DNA of 10,059 nucleotides. Source: Candidatus Omnitrophota bacterium (GTDB taxonomy: Bacteria; Omnitrophota; Gorgyraeia; Zapsychrales; Zapsychraceae). Location: the NCBI GenBank assembly GCA_018399915.1, contig JAGYNW010000057.1:1-10059 (forward strand), in the 5' to 3' direction. The notes under the pieces were generated by a model that was not told the origin of the DNA, ran no database searches, and saw only the letters and a program-made list of their open reading frames with translations. This document shows, piece by piece, positions 6,690 through 10,059 of this stretch (its first letter is position 1; each line of letters starts with the position of its first letter). The translations under genes were made by a program, and so were the position numbers.

Positions 6690-7823
6690 TCAATCTTCGT
6701 AAATGGTCATCAACGTCATGGTCTGATTATGGAGATGGCATTTCTTGGATTCCTGATGAAACGGCGCCAATTCTCCGTTAGAATAAAAGCCCGTCAACCA
6801 GATATTCTCACCCAATGTCTTTTGCACGACCTCAATCTCTTCGTCGGTCATCTGGTCCATCAATAATTTCCGGCCGACACAACTGATAATGACCGCCAGG
6901 CCTCTGTGGCCGTCAGACACCTTCGCCTGTTTGGCCGCTTCTGCGGCACTCAAAATAAGATTTTCAATGTTCCCTTTCATAAGCAGAACGGTCGCTCCTT
7001 CCGGGACATCCCCGGCAAAGGTCAGGCTTTGGGCCTTATCGTCAATCGCCAAAAGCGTCCGTATGATCGGCATATCCTCATCATCTCTTTTAATCCTTAA
7101 CGGAAACCGCAGTCCGCTGGCCGGAAGCTGCTCCGCGAATTCCCCGAGATATTTCTTATACAACGCCAAAGCCGGTTGTCCATCAATCGCATACACGACA
7201 TTTCCGCGTGACTTGGTAATGGTCCTGTCGACGCCAAACTCGTCCCATCCGGCGAAACAGCCATAACCGACTTTCAGGCTCTCGCCGTAAAAACCGATCA
7301 ACACGATCTGCTTCTCGCGCGCCGGCCCATTCGCCATGACAAATGTCTGTTTGAATCGCCCCTGGTCCGCCATAAGTCCGCCTGTGATAGAAATATCTTC
7401 CAGCCCATTCAAACCCTTGACCAGCTCACTGCCGTTAAAATGGATGCCGTCGGAAAGTACAAAGACATGCTTCAGGTCCGGAGCCCGCAATTGGCCCACG
7501 CGTTCCGAGACAACTTTTTGCAACTCAGAAGGATCGTTGATCTCAGACGACAATACCTTGATCGATCCCTTTTCCAGTTCTACGGCAGTCGCGACAATGT
7601 CCTGGTCTGTCAGACTCACATTCAAAATATTGCCCGCGGTAGACCCACCCGCGATATACGCGTTAGGATACCGCTTTTTTAACTCATCAAAACGTTCCGG
7701 GACCACGATCAAATCCGGATGCCCGAACACAATTACCAACTGGACATTCTCTAAAGACTCAATCTCTTGTTTAACAATGTCCCATCCTTTTTCACTTGTC
7801 CATCGCATTTGCTCTAATTTCAT
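6690..7823 (-). CDS. FIST domain sensor protein (FIST N and C domains)
   Basis: This 377-residue protein has a FIST-type fold throughout. The N-terminal half includes AGGSTAGNI (58-66), matching the family's G-[CG]-S-[ST]-AG-type loop. The C-terminal half includes IDGQPALALYKKYLG (213-227) and ends with the FIST-C signature GFYSNGELAP (345-354). FIST domains are thought to bind small ligands such as amino acids. They are often encoded next to or fused with GGDEF, EAL or histidine kinase domains. No signal peptide or membrane helix is visible, so it should be cytoplasmic. The ATG is supported by GGGAGG five bases upstream. It is the first gene of an operon with the GGDEF-EAL gene, and the pair likely forms a ligand-to-cyclic-di-GMP switch (inference). 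Confidence 0.93.
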   Translation of the reverse strand: MKLEQMRWTSEKGWDIVKQEIESLENVQLVIVFGHPDLIVVPERFDELKKRYPNAYIAGGSTAGNILNVSLTDQDIVATAVELEKGSIKVLSSEINDPSELQKVVSERVGQLRAPDLKHVFVLSDGIHFNGSELVKGLNGLEDISITGGLMADQGRFKQTFVMANGPAREKQIVLIGFYGESLKVGYGCFAGWDEFGVDRTITKSRGNVVYAIDGQPALALYKKYLGEFAEQLPASGLRFPLRIKRDDEDMPIIRTLLAIDDKAQSLTFAGDVPEGATVLLMKGNIENLILSAAEAAKQAKVSDGHRGLAVIISCVGRKLLMDQMTDEEIEVVQKTLGENIWLTGFYSNGELAPFHQESKKCHLHNQTMTLMTIYED

Positions 7824-7885
7824 AAAAACCTCCCTCTGGTAAAAAACGATCCCATTCTTCTTTTTAAAAAACCTCTTTATTCAAG

Positions 7886-7914
7886 TTCAGAACGCAATCG
7901 AGTAAATCTATAAT
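7886..7914 (+). promoter_or_regulatory. Candidate plus-strand promoter in the FIST/regulator intergenic region
   Basis: A perfect TATAAT (7909-7914) sits 17 bases after TTCAGA (7886-7891), a four-of-six match to the -35 box. No protein gene begins soon after it, so any transcript would cover the hairpin-bearing stretch up to about 8047 or read on into the HspR-like gene at 8132. Confidence 0.35.
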
Positions 7915-7938
7915 AGAATAGTTTAATAAAAGATTAAA
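7910..7938 (-). promoter_or_regulatory. Weak candidate promoter of the FIST/GGDEF-EAL operon
   Basis: On the minus strand TATTAT (7915-7910) lies 17 bases from TTTAAT (7938-7933). The -10 is good and the -35 matches poorly. It would start near 7903, leaving a leader of about 80 bases before the FIST start codon. Its -10 overlaps a plus-strand TATAAT. Confidence 0.3.
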
Positions 7939-8047
7939 GGACTTTTTTTCCTATTACCGTTTCTCCGCATAGCCTGTCAGTCCGGCTGAATGCGCACAGA
8001 AATACATATTGCCGTAAAATGTTTTTCCGATTTGAGGAAAAATTTTT
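7921..8047 (+). ncRNA. Possible small RNA between the FIST and HspR-like genes
   Basis: Downstream of a TATAAT promoter lies a strong hairpin: CGCATAGCC (7966-7974) with GGCT-ga-ATGCG (7984-7994). A terminator-like stem follows, TTTTTCC (8022-8028) with GGAAAAA (8036-8042) and then five T residues. This promoter-hairpin-terminator order suggests an RNA of about 127 bases. No known family is recognised, and the terminator stem is mostly A-T. An 86-codon frame on the opposite strand (7954-8214) has no family resemblance and crosses the regulator gene. Confidence 0.25.
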
Positions 8048-8079
8048 CTAATTATTAAAATTTTTCTATTAAAAAATCC

Positions 8080-8108
8080 TTGACAAATTTCCAAAAATTT
8101 TATATATT
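8080..8108 (+). promoter_or_regulatory. Strong sigma70-like promoter of the HspR-like regulator gene
   Basis: Perfect TTGACA (8080-8085), a 17-base spacer and TATATT (8103-8108). The start would be near 8115, followed by AGGAG (8121-8125) six bases before the ATG. The A/T-rich run just upstream of the -35 resembles an UP element and holds two copies of AATTTTTCTA (8041-8050 and 8059-8068), 18 bases apart. Confidence 0.75.
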
Positions 8109-8131
8109 TAAACCAGAAATAGGAGAACACG

Positions 8132-8419
8132 ATGCGGAAAAACAAGATGGAAGAATTTACAGAAGTCCCGATTGATAATGATGAAGCGATCTTTACAACC
8201 AGTGTTATTTGCAAAATTCTTTCTATGCCCCATCATGTCTTAAAGCAGCTGGATAAGGAAGGCATAGTCACGCCCCCCCGCAAAAAAGGGAAAATCAGGC
8301 TTTATTCAAAAAGGGAATTGAAAAAGGTTCAAAAATGCTGGAAGTATTTAAATGAAAAAAAGGTCAATATTCCCGGGTTAAAAATAATTCTGGAAATGGA
8401 AAAAAAGAATAAGCCATAA
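8132..8419 (+). CDS. Small MerR-family regulator, HspR-like
   Basis: This 95-residue basic protein carries one MerR-type winged helix-turn-helix. The helix-turn-helix region begins at about FTTSVICKILSM (21-32). It is followed by the wing-type motif EGIVTPPRKKGKIRLYSKRE, which corresponds to the 'G-[LI]-v-P-x-R-x-x-G-x-R-x-Ys' pattern, and then by NIPGLKIILEME near the C-terminus, which mirrors the NLxGVKxILELE motif of HspR heat-shock repressors. It lacks the ligand or metal domain of larger MerR proteins. HspR-type proteins repress chaperone genes. Here the gene sits just upstream of a CIRCE operator and a stress-protein gene, which supports a stress role. The target is unknown, and a simple MerR-family role in another pathway is possible. 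Start choice is supported by AGGAG and by the upstream promoter. Confidence 0.8.
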   Translation: MRKNKMEEFTEVPIDNDEAIFTTSVICKILSMPHHVLKQLDKEGIVTPPRKKGKIRLYSKRELKKVQKCWKYLNEKKVNIPGLKIILEMEKKNKP

Positions 8420-8434
8420 AAATTTTTACTATTA

Positions 8435-8465
8435 TTTTAGCACTCAAGCCTAATGAGTGCTAAAA
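8435..8465. promoter_or_regulatory. CIRCE operator (HrcA binding site)
   Basis: TTAGCACTC (8437-8445), exactly nine bases and GAGTGCTAA (8455-8463) reproduce the CIRCE consensus perfectly. The symmetry extends by two bases on each side, giving TTTTAGCACTC and GAGTGCTAAAA. CIRCE is the binding site of the heat-shock repressor HrcA and normally controls groESL or dnaK operons. TATTAT (8430-8435) abuts its left side and may be the -10 box of the controlled promoter, although no clear -35 is visible. The next gene on this strand is the YfdX-family gene, 172 bases further on. HrcA itself is not encoded in the window. Confidence 0.92.
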
Positions 8466-8637
8466 TCTGGCCTGTCACAGCCTTACAACTTGGACAATGC
8501 GGCGATTTCGAAGGAAATATAATGGATTCCGGAGTGAACTCTTTGAAATCTTTTAAATTAAAAGGCGTTATTTCAAACTTTAAACTTTTAGCCTTTTAAA
8601 AAGGTAAACGCAAAAATTCTCAACAAGGAGGTGCGAC
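8466..8637 (+). promoter_or_regulatory. Leader region between CIRCE and the YfdX-family gene
   Basis: This stretch holds competing inverted repeats. TTAAAAGGC (8558-8566) can pair with GCCTTTTAA (8591-8599), while CCTTTT (8592-8597) can pair instead with AAAAGG (8599-8604). TTTGAAA (8542-8548) can also pair with TTTCAAA (8571-8577). A perfect TATAAT occurs at 8518-8523 without a well-spaced -35. It overlaps the ATG of a 25-codon frame (8522-8599) that has AAGGA upstream. The leader ends with a very strong AAGGAGGT (8625-8632) five bases before the ATG at 8638. Confidence 0.4.
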
Positions 8638-9582
8638 ATGAAAATGAGAAAACAAAGAATATCCACAATGCTTTTATGTGCCGTTCTTTCCTTAAGCAGC
8701 ATCTTTCTTTTATCAGATCTTGCTGTGAGTCAGGATAAACCCGCAGATCCCAAGATCCAGGCCACAACCAATCAGGACCTTAAAGACAATGTGCAACAAA
8801 AATCCGACGAAACCCAACAAAGCGAATCCGAAGAACTCATTCAAGAAGCCTTGAACGCCTATGAAGAAACCCGTGCTGCGGTTGAGGCTCTGAACGAAAA
8901 TGATAAAAAAAGAGCCCTGGCAGCCCTTGAAAGAGCTGTCGGCAAATTAAATATCGTTCTTGGCCGCAGGCCTGAATTAGCCCTGATTCCTATCCAATCA
9001 CAAGTTGAAACCGTTGACATCATCACGGACCTGCCGACGATAGAACGTAAACGGGCAGAAGTTGAATTCCTGGTCAAAAAAGGACATTTACAAGCCGCAC
9101 GTCAATTACTTGATTCCCTCGTAAGCGAAATCCGTATCACTACAGTAAACCTGCCCATGGAAACCTATCCGGTTGCCATCCGCGGCATCGCCCGCCTGAT
9201 AGAAGAAGACAAGATCAACCAAGCCAAATTAGCCTTGCAACAGGTACTCTCAACCATCGTTGTCATTGAAAGAAGCATTCCCATCCCTATCATCAACAGC
9301 CAGTATCTGATCTCGGAAGCCCAAAGGATCACAAAAGAAAATACACCTGGGGGACTTTCTGAAAAAAAGAAGGATCAGGCTCTGGAGATGTTAAAACAGG
9401 CAAAAAGCGAGTTAAAAATAGCTGAAGAATTGGGTTACGGTAGAAGGAATAAAGAATTCAAAGAAATCCGCGACGATATCAGAGAAATTGAAGACAAGAT
9501 CAAGCAAAGGGAAAATACCGGTAATTTGTTTGATCGTTTAAAACAAAGGTTGAATATCTTTAAAAACAACATAGCAGAATAA
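8638..9582 (+). CDS. YfdX-family periplasmic protein
   Basis: This 314-residue protein begins with a signal peptide: a basic MKMRKQR, a hydrophobic core to about 28, and a likely cut after AVS (29-31). It should therefore act in the periplasm or outside the cell. Residues about 60-230 resemble the YfdX family. They have paired helical hairpins with ALNAYEETRAAVEAL (71-85), KKRALAALERAVGKL (90-104), a central segment with PIQSQVETVDIITDLPTIE (118-136), and VKKGHLQAARQLLDSL (146-161) with repeated Leu/Ala heptads. E. coli YfdX is an acid-stress protein of the EvgA regulon with chaperone-like properties reported; the role here is inferred. The C-terminal part (about 240-314) is a charged helical extension beyond the usual family length. 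The gene is preceded by an optimal AAGGAGGT and a CIRCE operator, and followed by a nested hairpin and a small gene that may be co-transcribed. Confidence 0.82.
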   Translation: MKMRKQRISTMLLCAVLSLSSIFLLSDLAVSQDKPADPKIQATTNQDLKDNVQQKSDETQQSESEELIQEALNAYEETRAAVEALNENDKKRALAALERAVGKLNIVLGRRPELALIPIQSQVETVDIITDLPTIERKRAEVEFLVKKGHLQAARQLLDSLVSEIRITTVNLPMETYPVAIRGIARLIEEDKINQAKLALQQVLSTIVVIERSIPIPIINSQYLISEAQRITKENTPGGLSEKKKDQALEMLKQAKSELKIAEELGYGRRNKEFKEIRDDIREIEDKIKQRENTGNLFDRLKQRLNIFKNNIAE

Positions 9583-9586
9583 GAAA

Positions 9587-9635
9587 GCTCAAAAAAAGAG
9601 CGGGGCGCCTTTCAAATGCCCCGCTTACTTTGAGC
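9587..9635 (+). terminator. Nested hairpin between the YfdX-family and small coiled-coil genes
   Basis: An outer stem, GCTCAAA (9587-9593) with TTTGAGC (9629-9635), encloses a GC stem, AGCGGGGC (9599-9606) with GCCCCGCT (9618-9625). It begins 4 bases after the YfdX stop and ends just before the next gene's AAAGGAG. The plus-strand side lacks a continuous T tract, so it may be a leaky terminator or an mRNA-stability element. Read on the minus strand, the inner stem is followed by a run of seven T residues and looks like a strong terminator. Confidence 0.5.
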
Positions 9636-9651
9636 GGAAAGGAGAAAAAAT

Positions 9652-9981
9652 ATGGCAACCAAACTTTGGGACAGGATCCAACGGGGCATGGAAGAAGGTT
9701 TTGACGCGGGGCTCTCTGCTGTCCGAACCATCACGGAAAAGGCCGGCGAAAGTATTGAGCTGACACGATTACGCAGAGAAAAAGCCCGCCTGGAGAATCA
9801 GGTTACACGCGAATTAGCGGCTCTGGGCAACAAGGTCTATGAAAAGATCAATGAAAAACGGCTTAACGATATATCTCAAAAATTAGATATTAAGGAAGAC
9901 ATCGTTGACATTGCCGGCGATGAAGCCAAAATGGTTGAAATTGACAACAAGATCAAAAAAGAAGTGAAAGCAAAAAAATAA
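9652..9981 (+). CDS. Small cytoplasmic coiled-coil protein, function unknown
   Basis: I do not recognise this 109-residue protein. It has no signal peptide or membrane segment. The first 30 residues can form an amphipathic helix (KLWDRIQRGMEEGFDAGL, 4-21). Residues about 36-70 form a strongly charged coiled coil (ELTRLRREKARLENQ and onward), and the C-terminus (80-109) is acidic then Lys-rich, ending KKEVKAKK. Such proteins may bind membranes peripherally or oligomerise, but no specific role can be assigned. AAAGGAG lies seven bases before the ATG. Its position behind a CIRCE-linked stress gene, with only a hairpin between, suggests a possible place in the same stress operon. The frame is intact and its base composition resembles its neighbours. 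Confidence 0.8.
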   Translation: MATKLWDRIQRGMEEGFDAGLSAVRTITEKAGESIELTRLRREKARLENQVTRELAALGNKVYEKINEKRLNDISQKLDIKEDIVDIAGDEAKMVEIDNKIKKEVKAKK

Positions 9982-10026
9982 AGGACTGGACCTGCCCGTT
10001 AAGGATTTCCGTTTTCAGGATCGGGT

Positions 10027-10053
10027 AGGAGGCGGAATTACTTCCGCCGTCCT
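10027..10053 (+). terminator. Strong hairpin after the last gene (probable terminator, edge of window)
   Basis: GGCGGAA (10031-10037) pairs with TTCCGCC (10042-10048) around TTAC. AGGA (10027-10030) pairs with TCCT (10050-10053) across a single bulged G. It lies about 45 bases past the stop at 9981. The window stops six bases later, so whether a T tract follows cannot be seen. Confidence 0.4.
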
Positions 10054-10059
10054 CCCACT

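Noticed and set aside
7954..8214. 86-codon minus-strand frame across the regulator start
   Set aside because: It overlaps the promoter and first codons of the HspR-like gene. Its Phe/Ile-rich sequence is what AT-rich DNA gives, and no ribosome binding site is evident.
8498..8557. 19-codon plus-strand frame in the YfdX leader
   Set aside because: It has no Shine-Dalgarno sequence before its ATG, is very short, and overlaps a better-placed 25-codon frame.

Overview
The window reads as a chromosomal piece of a Gram-negative-type bacterium using the standard bacterial code, with Shine-Dalgarno starts and recognisable sigma70-like promoters. A PEP-CTERM exported protein, a perfect CIRCE heat-shock operator, a periplasmic YfdX-family protein and a moderate-GC, uncultured-bacterium flavour suggest a lineage such as Candidatus Omnitrophota or a neighbour in the PVC group. 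That taxonomic guess is inference and weakly held. No mobile element, CRISPR array, tRNA or rRNA gene was seen.

Left part (35-3355, minus): one very long gene encodes a complete elongation factor G fused behind a new N-terminus made of a single membrane segment, a long charged coiled coil and a Pro/Glu/Ala-rich linker. The GTPase looks fully functional, so the gene predicts a translocase tethered to the inner face of the membrane. This is the most unusual item in the window. A divergent intergenic region with three consecutive hairpins (3482-3617) separates it from a plus-strand DJ-1/YajL-like gene (3656-4207).

Middle (4277-7823, minus): a small PEP-CTERM protein gene has a near-consensus promoter, a dyad at its start site, and a signal peptide that lies one base out of frame with the body of the gene. 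Upstream of it on the same strand is a tight two-gene operon. A FIST-domain sensor (6690-7823) is followed after 4 bases by a soluble GGDEF-EAL protein (5162-6685). The likely pairing is a sensory FIST protein with a bifunctional cyclic-di-GMP enzyme.

Right part (7824-10059, plus): this looks like a stress-response island. A small HspR-like MerR-family regulator has a strong TTGACA/TATATT-type promoter. It is followed by a perfect extended CIRCE (HrcA operator), then a leader with competing inverted repeats, then a secreted YfdX-family protein, then a large nested hairpin and a small cytoplasmic coiled-coil protein of unknown function. The layout suggests a heat- or envelope-stress operon controlled by HrcA and possibly by the HspR-like protein. 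Between the FIST promoter and the regulator gene lies a possible small RNA.
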